DNA of 10,787 nucleotides from Chloroflexaceae bacterium (GCA_026417815.1 JAOACN010000710.1:1-10787); one strand, 5' to 3'. Counted from the stretch's first letter, positions 1 to 7,176 are shown. The notes: a model not told the origin generated them from the letters alone. Numbers and translations: made by a program.

Positions 1-19
1 AGATGTGTATAAGAGACAG
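1..19 (+). other. Nextera/Tn5 mosaic-end adapter (artefact)
   Basis: The first 19 bases read AGATGTGTATAAGAGACAG, the exact transposase mosaic-end sequence used in tagmentation libraries. It is not genomic. Read in frame with otsB it adds a false N-terminus (MCIRDS), so any gene call beginning here should be trimmed to base 20 or later. Confidence 0.97.
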
Positions 20-680
20 CCCCTTGAGCGTAAGGCCCTACGGGGGGATAAGGGAGAGGCTGTGCAGGATAGCCCACTCCAAAACCAAGGTGGCGCTTAT
101 AACAGGGCGCTCCGCGTCACAGCTCAAGAGGCTCCTTAAAGGCTGGGACTTCCCGTTCGAGATATTCGGATGCCACGGCGCGGAGGAGATGACCTCGGAT
201 GGGCGGATAATAAGGGCCCCCTTGGACCCGGAGGTGCAGAAGGCCTTGAGGACCGCCCACTGGAGGGCCTTGAACGTCCTGCCCCCTTACAGAGTTGAGC
301 GAAAGGCCTCCTCCGTGGCGGCCCACTTCAGGGGCATAAGCCAACGAAGGGCCCGGAGCACCAAGGGGGCCCTGCAGCTCCTGTGGGCCCCCTTGACCAC
401 CGAAGGCAAGCTGCAGATAACGCCCTTTAAGATGGGGCTTGAGATCCGGCTGTCCAACGTAAGCAAGGCGGACCCGGTCAAGAGGCTCATAAGGCCGCCG
501 GACGCCTCCGCTTACCTTGGAGACGACAAAACCGACGAGGACGCCTTCAGGGCCTTGCGGGGAAGGGGCCTGGGGGTTCTTGTAAACCGGACCTTCAGAC
601 CCACCACGGCCCCGGTTTGGCTGACCCCTCCGGGGGAGGTGCTACTTTTCCTCGACCTGTGGATCCAGGCGGTCAGCTGA
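20..680 (+). CDS. otsB: Trehalose-6-phosphate phosphatase OtsB, 5'-truncated
   Basis: HAD-superfamily phosphatase that removes phosphate from trehalose-6-phosphate to give trehalose in the cytoplasm. About 219 genomic residues are visible against roughly 230-270 for the family. The N-terminal DxDG nucleophile motif is missing because the molecule starts after it. Seen: the ALITGRS segment (HAD motif II region, about residues 25-31 of the visible part), then FGCHGAEE (a typical OtsB cap-proximal segment), and near the C-terminus YLGDDKTDEDAF, which carries the acidic magnesium-binding HAD motif IV. The stop is TGA at 678-680. The reading frame runs back into the adapter, so no true start exists here. 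otsA follows 56 bases downstream on the same strand, the usual two-gene trehalose operon. AGG and ATA codons are common. Identity is secure from motifs plus the neighbour. Confidence 0.92.
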
Positions 681-724
681 AAGAGGGTCTTATCTCCGGA
701 AAGCCTTCCCTCAATGGCTTGAAA

Positions 725-731
725 GGGGTGA
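725..731 (+). promoter_or_regulatory. Ribosome binding site deciding the otsA start
   Basis: GGGGTGA lies five bases before the TTG at 737 and matches the anti-Shine-Dalgarno well. The in-frame GTG at 728 lies inside this site and has no spaced site of its own, so TTG 737 is preferred. Confidence 0.55.
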
Positions 732-736
732 GGAAG

Positions 737-2227
737 TTGGGTCAGAACCACGGAGAAAAGCGTTTCATAGTGGTATCCAACCGCCTGCCGGTGGTGCTTG
801 AGGAACATAATGGGGCGCTGTCGGTAAAGAGCGGATCCGGAGGGCTCATCTCCGCCCTATCCCCGGCCCTCCGGGATCGTGGGGGAAGCTGGATAGGTTG
901 GCTTGGGACCAGCGATACGGTGAGTATAAAGGGTATCAAATCCCTCCTAGGCCCCATATCGTCCCAAAGCGGCTACCGGCTGCTGCCGGTCTTCATGACC
1001 CAGCAGGAGGTGAAGCTCTTCTACCAGGGCTTCTGCAACGAGATCATATGGCCCCTGTTTCACGACTTGCAAAGCCGGTGCCGGTTCGAACCATCCTACT
1101 GGGAGACGTACATGCAGGTTAACCAGAAGTTCGCCAAGGTAACCATAAAACACAGCGACCGGTGGGATCTCATATGGGTGAACGACTATCACCTGATACC
1201 CCTCGGAAGGATGCTCAAGGACAAAAGGCCCAACTGCGCCTTCTTCCTGCACATACCCTTTCCCCCTCCGGACATATTCATGAAGCTCCCATGGCGCCAG
1301 CAGGTCATGGACCAGCTGTTGAGCTACCGGCTCACGGCCTTTCAGACCGAGAGGGACGCGGACAACTTCTTAAGGTGCTTCAAGGAGCTCAACCCAAGGT
1401 CCAGGGTTATCACACCAAAAGGCAGGGACAGGGGTTTCAAGATCACCCATCAATGGGAGACGGTGGTGGGGACGTTCCCCATAAGCATCGACTTCCTACA
1501 CTTCGAGGGGCTTGCGAAGTTCCCCAAGGTAAGGTCAAAGGTGGCCCAGATACACAAGGCCCACGAGGGTCGCAAGATCATGCTTGGCATCGACCGGCTG
1601 GACTACACGAAGGGCATCCTCGAGAGGTTCCGGGCCTTCGAGCTCCTGCTTGAGAGGAACCCCGAACTGCTTGGCAAGGTGACGATGGTGCAGCTCCTGG
1701 TGCCAAGCCGGGAGGACGTGACGTCCTACAGGAACCTGCGGGAGGAGATAGAGAGGGAGGCGGGGCGGATAATAGGACGTTTTGCCACCCTGGACTGGAT
1801 ACCCATAACGTACATGTATCAATCCATCGGGCAGGAGGACCTGGCGGCCCTCTACAGGGCGGCCCACGTGGGGCTCGTTACATCCCTCAAGGACGGCATG
1901 AACCTGGTCTCGAAGGAGTACTGCGCGTGTCATCCGGACAACGACGGCGTTTTGATACTCAGCGAGTTCGCCGGCTCCGCGGTGGAGCTTGGAGCAGGGG
2001 CCATAACGGTAAACCCCTACGACATGGAGGGGATGGCCGCCGCAATTAAGACCGCCCTCTTCATGCCCCATGAGGAGAGGCGACAGAGGATGTCCCTGAT
2101 GAGGAGACGGATAAAGGCCTGGGACGTGTTCCGCTGGATGGACTCGTTCCTCAGCACCGCCGCGGGGCTCACCTTAAGCAGCCTCCCCAAGAGGGAGTTG
2201 CCGCCCATCATAAGAAGACGATCATAA
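737..2227 (+). CDS. otsA: Alpha,alpha-trehalose-phosphate synthase (UDP-forming) OtsA
   Basis: Glycosyltransferase family 20 enzyme that joins glucose from UDP-glucose to glucose-6-phosphate, giving trehalose-6-phosphate for OtsB. With the TTG start it has 496 residues, within the family range (about 450-500). Seen in order: VSNRLPV near residues 13-19, the SGSGGL glycine turn at 32-37, WVNDYHL around 149-152, LHIPFPP (His172), IDRLDYTKG with Arg287 and Lys292 (same spacing as the substrate-binding Arg/Lys pair of E. coli OtsA), and DGMNLVSKE with Asp386 and Glu394. All key positions are present. The open frame extends upstream to an ATG at 617, which would overlap otsB by 64 bases and add 40 residues not typical of the family. 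TTG 737 has a good ribosome site and puts the conserved VSNR segment about 12 residues in. otsB lies just upstream and the two are likely cotranscribed. Confidence 0.95.
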   Translation: MGQNHGEKRFIVVSNRLPVVLEEHNGALSVKSGSGGLISALSPALRDRGGSWIGWLGTSDTVSIKGIKSLLGPISSQSGYRLLPVFMTQQEVKLFYQGFCNEIIWPLFHDLQSRCRFEPSYWETYMQVNQKFAKVTIKHSDRWDLIWVNDYHLIPLGRMLKDKRPNCAFFLHIPFPPPDIFMKLPWRQQVMDQLLSYRLTAFQTERDADNFLRCFKELNPRSRVITPKGRDRGFKITHQWETVVGTFPISIDFLHFEGLAKFPKVRSKVAQIHKAHEGRKIMLGIDRLDYTKGILERFRAFELLLERNPELLGKVTMVQLLVPSREDVTSYRNLREEIEREAGRIIGRFATLDWIPITYMYQSIGQEDLAALYRAAHVGLVTSLKDGMNLVSKEYCACHPDNDGVLILSEFAGSAVELGAGAITVNPYDMEGMAAAIKTALFMPHEERRQRMSLMRRRIKAWDVFRWMDSFLSTAAGLTLSSLPKRELPPIIRRRS

Positions 2228-2233
2228 GAAAAC

Positions 2234-2273
2234 CCCCCGCCCCCGCAGAGAAACCCGCGGGGGCAACAGGGGG
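2234..2273 (-). terminator. Hairpin between convergent otsA and proS
   Basis: An 8-bp perfect stem (GCCCCCGC at 2239-2246, GCGGGGGC at 2257-2264) can be extended by five C-G pairs (2234-2238 with 2269-2273) past a 4-base bulge. On the minus strand the stem is followed at once by TTTTCTT (complement of 2226-2232), so it reads as an intrinsic terminator for proS. On the plus strand there is no T-run, so any role for otsA would be weaker. Confidence 0.6.
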
Positions 2274-2309
2274 ATCATTACAACGTTAAGGTGGACCCTT
2301 AATATCAAC

Positions 2310-3755
2310 CTAGTAGGCCTTGGCGAATATGGCCCGCTTGCAGCCCTGACGGCCGGTGTAGAAACAGGTGCCGGTGGAATGGTCCTCCAGGGGGAAGCAG
2401 CGCACCGTGGCCCCCGTGGCCTCTTTTATTGCCCGCTCATCCTCCTTGGTGCCGCCGAAGAAGGCGGATATGAAGCCGCCCTTGGAGTCCAGCACCTCCT
2501 TGAACTCATCCATGGAGGACACCTCAAAGGTGTTGGAGAGGCGGAAGTCCAACGCCCGGCGGTACAGGTTCTCCTGCACCTGCTCCAGCACCTCCAGGAC
2601 CCTCCGGGGCGCCTCTTCCATGGGGACGTCGATCCGCTCCCCCGTATCCCTCCTTACCAGCCTGAGGGTTTGGTTCGCCAGCTCCTTCTCGCCGAGCTCC
2701 GCCCGGAGGGGAACTCCCCGCTGCAGGTGGTGGAAGAACCGGTCCGAGGGGCGAAGGTGATAACGGGTGTCCAGCTCCACGGTCCTCCTGCCAATGACGG
2801 CCTCTATGGCGGCCTTGATCTCCTCCGCCTTGGGCTCCAGGGTGGATGAGATAAGGTCCTGGTCCGTGCTTATGGGAAGCAACGCCAGCTTCACCGGCGC
2901 TACCTTCGGGGGCAGTATCAACCCGTCGTCGTCCGAATGGGTCATGATTAGAGCCCCTATGAGCCTGGTGGAAACCCCCCAGCTGGTGGTCCAGGCGTAA
3001 CGGACCTCCCCATCCCGGTCCTGGAACTTTATGTCAAAGGCCTTGGCGAAGTTCTGACCCAGGAAATGGCTGGTGCCCGCCTGAAGGGCCTTCTTGTCGC
3101 TCATCATGGCCTCGCAGGTGAATGTGTTGTCCGCCCCGGGGAAACGCTCCCCCTCGGACTTCTCTCCGGGCACCACCGGGAGGGCCAGGACGTCCTTCAT
3201 GATCCGTTCGTACACGTTGAGCATCCGGATGGTCTCCTCCATGGCCTCCTCCCTGGTGGCGTGGGCGGTGTGCCCCTCCTGCCACAGGAACTCGGAGGTT
3301 CGAAGGAACAGCCTAGGCCGCTTCTCCCAGCGCATGACGTTGCACCACTGGTTGTAGAGCAGGGGCAGATCGCGGTAGGAGCGGATCCAGCGGCTGTAGA
3401 AATGGCCGATAATCGTCTCGCTGGTCGGGCGGATCACGTAGGGCTCGGTCAGATCCTCGCCGCCGGCGCGGGTAACCTCGGCGACCTCGGGCGCAAAGCC
3501 CTCGACGTGCTCGGCCTCTTTCATGATGAAGCTTTTGGGGATGAGCAGCGGGAACTGCACATTGGCGTGGCCGGTGGCCTTGATGCGTTGATCAAGCTCG
3601 CGCTGCATCATCTCCCAGATGCCCCAGCCGGTGGCCTTGACCACGATGCAGCCGCGCACCACTTCGGCTGGCTCGGCCAGGTCGGCTTCGCGCACAATAT
3701 CGAGGTACCACTGGTTATAATCGGTCGCGCGGGGGGTAATAACATCCTTCGGCAT
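2310..3755 (-). CDS. proS: Prolyl-tRNA synthetase, archaeal/eukaryotic-like type; probable chimeric ORF
   Basis: Class II aminoacyl-tRNA synthetase charging tRNA-Pro. The 481-residue length, the start MPKDVITPRATDYNQWY, the lack of the editing insert and the C-terminal tyrosine all fit the short type 3 enzyme. Seen: RPTSET (109-114), motif 2 with NVMRWEKRPR and LRTSEF (139-156), motif 3 TSWGVSTRLIGAL (257-269), then an anticodon-binding domain and a C-terminal domain with CKRAIFAKAY. The start ATG has GAGGAG (3761-3766) five bases upstream. Oddity: all ten arginines of residues 1-128 are CGC, but after about residue 146 they are mostly AGG, CGG or CGT (about nine AGG, only about four CGC). 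The codon style matches the Chloroflexia-like genes on the right for the first part and otsA on the left for the rest. The protein is therefore likely a hybrid made by joining two genomes within conserved motif 2 (about 3315-3372), not one natural gene. The family call is sound for both halves. Confidence 0.9.
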   Translation of the reverse strand: MPKDVITPRATDYNQWYLDIVREADLAEPAEVVRGCIVVKATGWGIWEMMQRELDQRIKATGHANVQFPLLIPKSFIMKEAEHVEGFAPEVAEVTRAGGEDLTEPYVIRPTSETIIGHFYSRWIRSYRDLPLLYNQWCNVMRWEKRPRLFLRTSEFLWQEGHTAHATREEAMEETIRMLNVYERIMKDVLALPVVPGEKSEGERFPGADNTFTCEAMMSDKKALQAGTSHFLGQNFAKAFDIKFQDRDGEVRYAWTTSWGVSTRLIGALIMTHSDDDGLILPPKVAPVKLALLPISTDQDLISSTLEPKAEEIKAAIEAVIGRRTVELDTRYHLRPSDRFFHHLQRGVPLRAELGEKELANQTLRLVRRDTGERIDVPMEEAPRRVLEVLEQVQENLYRRALDFRLSNTFEVSSMDEFKEVLDSKGGFISAFFGGTKEDERAIKEATGATVRCFPLEDHSTGTCFYTGRQGCKRAIFAKAY

Positions 3756-3807
3756 AGTCGCTCCTCAACCGTTGGCGCTGGCGCGAAACAGAGCGCCCTT
3801 TGCCTGC

Positions 3808-3813
3808 ATTCTA
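3808..3813 (-). promoter_or_regulatory. Possible -10 box for proS
   Basis: TAGAAT on the minus strand lies about 53 bases upstream of the proS start. I see no convincing -35 box at the right distance, so this is only a weak suggestion. Confidence 0.2.
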
Positions 3814-3863
3814 CAGCATTTCTCGCTGCATGGTTCGCGCCCGCGGCGCCGACAAGGGCTGAC

Positions 3864-3885
3864 GCAACGTCTTCAAAGACGTTGC
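3864..3885. repeat. Perfect inverted repeat between proS and the acetyltransferase
   Basis: Arms GCAACGTCTT (3864-3873) and AAGACGTTGC (3876-3885) are perfect 10-bp complements separated by two bases. It lies downstream of the minus-strand acetyltransferase gene and upstream of proS. There is no T-run after it on either strand, so it could be a weak terminator or a protein-binding palindrome for the proS promoter region. The remaining bases of the 196-base gap (3756-3951) hold nothing else I can name. Confidence 0.5.
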
Positions 3886-3951
3886 ATTCGCCCTGGGCGC
3901 TCATTGCCTCCTCCGAAAGGGTACGCAACGGGCCGCGCAGCGACCCCGCAT

Positions 3952-4581
3952 CTAACGCAGATCCTTCCGCATGAGTTCGCTGGGGATGCTGATCCTGCCG
4001 GCGAAGGGAGAGGTGCGCGCCACAATCTGGTAGCCGCGCCGGAGGTAGAGGCGCCGGGCGGGCTGGTTGCTGCTGATAACGCGCAGGTAGGCGATGCTGG
4101 CGCCCATACCACGGGCCTGATCTTCGATCCGCTCCATGATTGCATCGCCAATGCCGCGCCCGCGCTGGTCCTCAGCAACGACAACACTGTAGATGTAGCA
4201 TTCGCCGGGGCGCAGGCGCGTTTCGCCGACGAGGGCGGCCCGCAGCATACTGCCGATGAGTATCAGAGTATTGAGTGGACCCAGGCAGCGTATGGCCAGC
4301 GTCAGCGTCCCGCGGGGCAGGTTCACCGTGCTCACGTCGCCATAGAGGCGGATACTGGCGCTCCCCACCACGTTGCCGCTGGCATCGAGGGCCACGAAGC
4401 GCCCGCGAACCCCGCTGGCCAGTTCGTGCTCAACGAGGTGGCGCATCAGTTGCACCTGTCCGGCGCGTGGGCCGCGCAGGACGCCGGGCATCTCGGCGTG
4501 AAAAAGCTGCACCACCAGTTCAGCCAGGGTCCCGGCATCGGTAGAGGTTGCGGGCCGCAGCGTGACCGTCTCGGTCGTCAT
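3952..4581 (-). CDS. GNAT-family N-acetyltransferase
   Basis: A 209-residue protein starting MTTETVTLRPATSTDAGTLAEL, the typical opening of a GCN5-related acetyltransferase that moves acetyl from acetyl-CoA to an amine. Seen: a beta-strand segment VVGSASIRLY (71-80), the acetyl-CoA pyrophosphate-binding loop EDQRGRGIG (137-145, Q/RxxGxG/A type), and motif B with SNQPARRLYLRRGYQ (171-185). An unusual hydrophobic stretch (about 91-117, with CLGPLNTLILIG) sits between the early strands and motif A. It may be a substrate-pocket insertion or a membrane-proximal segment. The substrate cannot be told from the sequence. The frame is open upstream to 4710, but that extension is arginine- and histidine-rich, crosses a palindromic repeat and looks non-coding, so ATG 4581 is chosen. 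No strong ribosome site is visible. It sits alone, with palindrome-bearing gaps on both sides. Confidence 0.85.
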   Translation of the reverse strand: MTTETVTLRPATSTDAGTLAELVVQLFHAEMPGVLRGPRAGQVQLMRHLVEHELASGVRGRFVALDASGNVVGSASIRLYGDVSTVNLPRGTLTLAIRCLGPLNTLILIGSMLRAALVGETRLRPGECYIYSVVVAEDQRGRGIGDAIMERIEDQARGMGASIAYLRVISSNQPARRLYLRRGYQIVARTSPFAGRISIPSELMRKDLR

Positions 4582-4652
4582 ACGCCGTTGTCCATCGGTT
4601 GTGGAACACGCGCCGGAGTGGTGATGGCGCGGTCGTGATCGGTGAAACGAGG

Positions 4653-4679
4653 GCGCGGGGAAATTCGGTTTCCCCGCGC
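4653..4679. repeat. Family A palindrome, copy 1
   Basis: Perfect 11-bp arms GCGCGGGGAAA (4653-4663) and TTTCCCCGCGC (4669-4679) around a 5-base loop. The minus-strand core GGGGAAACCGAATTTCCCC (4657-4675) belongs to a 19-base repeat family found six times in the right part of the window, always between genes. Confidence 0.8.
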
Positions 4680-4770
4680 TCCCCGTCCTATCACATCTCC
4701 TGGCGGCCATCCGCCCGTAACCGCATCATCCCTCACCCGCACGCGGTTGGTGCGTGTTGACACTTCTCCT

Positions 4771-4826
4771 GGGAGCGAGGGCATCTTGCCCTCGAATCCT
4801 GACGAGGGCGGGACGCCCTCGCTCCC
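4771..4826. repeat. Nested double-hairpin element
   Basis: Outer arms GGGAGCGAGGGC (4771-4782) and GCCCTCGCTCCC (4815-4826) are perfect 12-bp complements. Inside, GAGGGC-ATCTT-GCCCTC (4777-4793) and GAGGGC-GGGAC-GCCCTC (4804-4820) can each fold as separate hairpins. Four copies of the same 6-mer unit are thus arranged in alternating orientation, as in REP/BIME-type bacterial interspersed elements. No transposase is nearby. Confidence 0.8.
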
Positions 4827-4917
4827 ATGTCTGCGGTGTCACCCCAACTCTGAACACGTACCGTGGTTGAGGGACGCAGCGGCGCATGCCCACGCTCATC
4901 CCGGATCTGGTATGACA

Positions 4918-4943
4918 GGCGGGAGGGATACCACCGTCCCGCC
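4918..4943 (-). terminator. Possible terminator of the biotin carboxylase gene
   Basis: A 7-bp GC-rich stem begins about 29 bases after the minus-strand stop codon. There is no T-run, so it is at best a weak or factor-assisted terminator. Confidence 0.3.
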
Positions 4944-4971
4944 CCGTCCGGTCAACCGGGCCCCGGAGCGG

Positions 4972-6765
4972 TTACTTGCCCGCGTAGGTGGCCAGCACGC
5001 CTCCGGCCTCGATGGTGCCGCCGACCTGCACGCGCACCTCGGCAATGACACCGGCGTGCGTGGCGGTGATCTCATTTTCCATCTTCATCGCTTCCACGAT
5101 GAAGAGCACCTGCCCGGCCTCCACCTGCTGGCCCGGCTCGGCGCGCACCGCGACCACGCGACCCTGGATGGGGCTGATCACTCCGTCAACCTTGGTCGCC
5201 AGGGCGCCCTTTCTGGCTCCGGCGGCGGGCCGGCGCTCGCCGGGCGCGGCGGGGCGCGCGCCAGCCGCGCCAGCAGCCAGCGCCGGGGCGGGGGCCGCTC
5301 CGAAGACCTTCACACCGAAGCGCCGGTTATTGACCTCCACGGTGAACTCTCGCGGCTCTTCGGCGCCGGGCGCGGCGCCCGGTTCGGGCGGCGGCGGCAT
5401 AAAGGGACGCAGTTGTTCCACCAGTTCGGGGTGCTGGGCGATGAAGTTCACCGTGGCCTTCCCGCTGCTGAAGACCGGATGGCTCAGCGCGCCGCGGTAG
5501 AAGGGGATCGTGGTAATCACGCCGCCGATGGTGTACTCGGCCAGGGCGCGCTGGGCGCGGGCAATCGCCTCGGGGCGCGTCTCGGCCCAGACGATTAGCT
5601 TGGAGAGCAGCGAGTCGTAGAACTGCGGGATGGTATAATCGGCGCGCACGCCGCTATCTACCCGCACCCCCAGCCCGGATGGCTCCTGGTACGTGGTGAT
5701 CGTCCCCAGGGCCGGTCGGAAGTTGTGCAGCGGGTCCTCAGCGTTGATGCGGCACTCGATGGCATGGCCCCGTGGCGTCAGATCCTCCTGGCGCAGCCAG
5801 AGTGGCTCGCCCTGGGCGATGCGGAGCTGGGCCTTGACCAGATCCACGCCGTAGACCATCTCGGTAACCGTGTGCTCCACCTGGATGCGGGTATTCATCT
5901 CCAGGAAGTAGTATTTCCCGTCCTGGAAGAGAAACTCCAGCGTTCCGGCGCTCACATAGCCGACCGACTGGGCCAGGCGCACCGCGGCGGCGCCCATCTC
6001 GGCGCGGATCTCCGGGGTTAGCGCGGGCGAGGGCGACTCTTCGATCAACTTCTGGTGGCGACGCTGTACCGAACAATCCCGTTCGCCCAGGTGCACCACG
6101 TTTCCGTGGGTGTCGGCGAGCACCTGGATCTCGATGTTGCGCGGTTTGTCCAGGTACTTCTCGACATACAGCGCGCCATTCTTAAAGGCCACCTCGGCCT
6201 CGCGACGGGCGCTGGCGAAGGCGTCGGCCAGTTCATCGGGCGAGCGCACCACCCGCAGACCGCGCCCCCCGCCGCCGCCAACGGCCTTGATCGCAATCGG
6301 GTAACCAAACTCATCGGCAATGCGCCGCACCTCGGCCACTTCTTCGATCGCCTCCAGCGTTCCCGGCACCAGCGGCACCCTGGCTGCCGTGGCCTCGCGA
6401 CGGGCGGCCGTCTTCCCGCCCATACGTTCCATCGCCTCGGGGGGCGGACCAACAAAAACCATCCCGGCTTCGGTGACGGCGCGGGCAAAGTCGGTGTTCT
6501 CAGCAAGGAAGCCGTATCCGGGATGCACGGCGCCAGCACCGGCCTGATGAGCGACCTCAATAATGCGGGGGATGTTCAGGTAGCTCTCGGCCGAAGGCGC
6601 CGGGCCGAGCAGATAGGCGGCGTCGGCATACGCGACGTGAGGCGCGTCACGATCAGCTTCGGAGTACACGGCAACGCACCGCAACCCCAGTTCCCGACAG
6701 GCGCGCATCACTCGCAGGGCGATCTCGCCGCGATTGGCGATCAGCACGGTGTCGAACATACGCAT
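4972..6765 (-). CDS. Acyl-CoA carboxylase biotin carboxylase-BCCP fusion (alpha subunit)
   Basis: A 597-residue protein joining an ATP-dependent biotin carboxylase to a biotin carrier domain, the alpha-subunit layout of acetyl-/propionyl-CoA carboxylases. It carboxylates its own biotin with bicarbonate for a separate carboxyltransferase. Seen: IANRGEIALRV (9-19), HPGYGFLAEN (81-90), the ATP-grasp loop GGGGGRG (163-169), GERDCSVQRRHQK (227-239), and EMNTRIQVEH (289-298), where Glu289, Asn291 and Arg293 align one position after the E. coli AccC catalytic residues. Residues about 455-520 are a Pro/Ala-rich linker. The C-terminal lipoyl-like domain carries EAMKMEN with Lys561 as the biotin site. 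ATG 6759, in frame two codons in, is an alternative start: GGAAG is nine bases before it but only three before 6765. No carboxyltransferase is adjacent, so acetyl-CoA and propionyl-CoA specificity cannot be separated. In Chloroflexia such enzymes serve fatty-acid synthesis and the 3-hydroxypropionate cycle. AccC-type or PccA-type names are both possible. Confidence 0.93.
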   Translation of the reverse strand: MRMFDTVLIANRGEIALRVMRACRELGLRCVAVYSEADRDAPHVAYADAAYLLGPAPSAESYLNIPRIIEVAHQAGAGAVHPGYGFLAENTDFARAVTEAGMVFVGPPPEAMERMGGKTAARREATAARVPLVPGTLEAIEEVAEVRRIADEFGYPIAIKAVGGGGGRGLRVVRSPDELADAFASARREAEVAFKNGALYVEKYLDKPRNIEIQVLADTHGNVVHLGERDCSVQRRHQKLIEESPSPALTPEIRAEMGAAAVRLAQSVGYVSAGTLEFLFQDGKYYFLEMNTRIQVEHTVTEMVYGVDLVKAQLRIAQGEPLWLRQEDLTPRGHAIECRINAEDPLHNFRPALGTITTYQEPSGLGVRVDSGVRADYTIPQFYDSLLSKLIVWAETRPEAIARAQRALAEYTIGGVITTIPFYRGALSHPVFSSGKATVNFIAQHPELVEQLRPFMPPPPEPGAAPGAEEPREFTVEVNNRRFGVKVFGAAPAPALAAGAAGARPAAPGERRPAAGARKGALATKVDGVISPIQGRVVAVRAEPGQQVEAGQVLFIVEAMKMENEITATHAGVIAEVRVQVGGTIEAGGVLATYAGK

Positions 6766-6921
6766 CCGCTTCCATACGACCAGTTGCCGGGAGACAACAT
6801 TCCGAAAATCCAGGTATGACCGCCTCGAAGATGATCGCGCGGTCGGGTACGGGGATGTGTCTTGCGGAAACTGGTACCAGGGCGATTCCGAGCGTGCGGC
6901 AGGCCCGCTGCGCCGCCGCTT

Positions 6922-6948
6922 ATTGTAGCATACTCCGTCCTGTTACAA
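6922..6948 (-). promoter_or_regulatory. Candidate sigma-70-type promoter of the carboxylase gene
   Basis: On the minus strand an extended -10 (TGC then TACAAT, 6930 down to 6922) follows a TTGTAA -35-like box (6948-6943) with a 15-base spacer. The extended -10 could offset the short spacer. The predicted leader to the start codon is about 150 bases. Confidence 0.4.
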
Positions 6949-6990
6949 ATGCGGCTTCGCCGCACGACAACAGGAAAAAAAGAGAGTTTT

Positions 6991-7013
6991 CTGGGAGGGC
7001 AACGCCCTCCCAG
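6991..7013. repeat. Family B palindrome, copy 1
   Basis: CTGGGAGGGC (6991-7000) and GCCCTCCCAG (7004-7013) are perfect 10-bp arms around a 3-base loop. The 19-base core GGGAGGGCAACGCCCTCCC (6993-7011) recurs with one change at 7066. Confidence 0.8.
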
Positions 7014-7065
7014 CCGCGCCCCTGCGGCTGCCGCTGCCCGCCGACGAGCGGAACGAGGGTTTCCC

Positions 7066-7084
7066 GGGAGGGGAACGCCCTCCC
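7066..7084. repeat. Family B palindrome, copy 2
   Basis: GGGAGGGGAACGCCCTCCC differs from copy 1 at one base (C to G) and starts 73 bases after it. It lies about 90 bases upstream of the response regulator start. Confidence 0.75.
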
Positions 7085-7167
7085 CGCCTCGGCCCGCGCC
7101 GTAGGGCGCACATGTTTTTTGTGGGCCGTAACTTCGCGGTCAGAAACAGCGTTCTTCCTGGTAGAGC

Positions 7168-7172
7168 AGGAG
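7168..7172 (+). promoter_or_regulatory. Ribosome binding site of the response regulator
   Basis: AGGAG lies four bases before GTG 7177 and supports that non-ATG start. No better-placed site is seen for later in-frame starts before the receiver domain. Confidence 0.5.
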
Positions 7173-7176
7173 CGCT

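Larger units (their letters stand above)
4582..4971. other. 390-base intergenic region with palindromes
   Basis: No credible gene is seen. It holds a 27-base family A hairpin (4653-4679), a 56-base double hairpin (4771-4826) and a smaller GC-rich hairpin next to the stop of the carboxylase (GGCGGGA at 4918-4924 with TCCCGCC at 4937-4943). The promoter of the acetyltransferase should lie here, but I see no clear boxes. Confidence 0.6.
6766..7176. other. 411-base divergent intergenic region
   Basis: This gap separates the minus-strand carboxylase from the plus-strand response regulator. It holds a candidate promoter for the carboxylase (6922-6948), two near-identical family B palindromes (6993-7011 and 7066-7084), an A-run (6974-6981) and a T-run (7115-7120). 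No credible small gene is seen. Confidence 0.6.

Noticed and set aside
3..20. ATG start of otsB at base 3
   Set aside because: The codon lies inside the sequencing adapter.
617..736. Longer OtsA start at ATG 617, overlapping otsB by 64 bases
   Set aside because: The extra 40 residues do not resemble OtsA and the TTG at 737 has a well-spaced ribosome site.
3066..3974. 302-codon plus-strand open frame over proS
   Set aside because: It is antisense to a strongly conserved synthetase and crosses the chimeric junction and the intergenic gap; no protein family is recognisable.
3772..4638. 288-codon plus-strand open frame over the acetyltransferase gene
   Set aside because: It is antisense to a gene with clear GNAT motifs, shows no recognisable domain, and reflects the GC-rich codon structure of the true strand.
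4642..5598. 318-codon plus-strand open frame
   Set aside because: It covers intergenic palindromes and the antisense of the biotin carrier domain, with low-complexity, Arg/Gly/His-rich composition.
6974..7013. Minus-strand intrinsic terminator (hairpin followed by a T-run)
   Set aside because: The T-run starts about nine bases after the stem and there is no minus-strand gene upstream that it could terminate.
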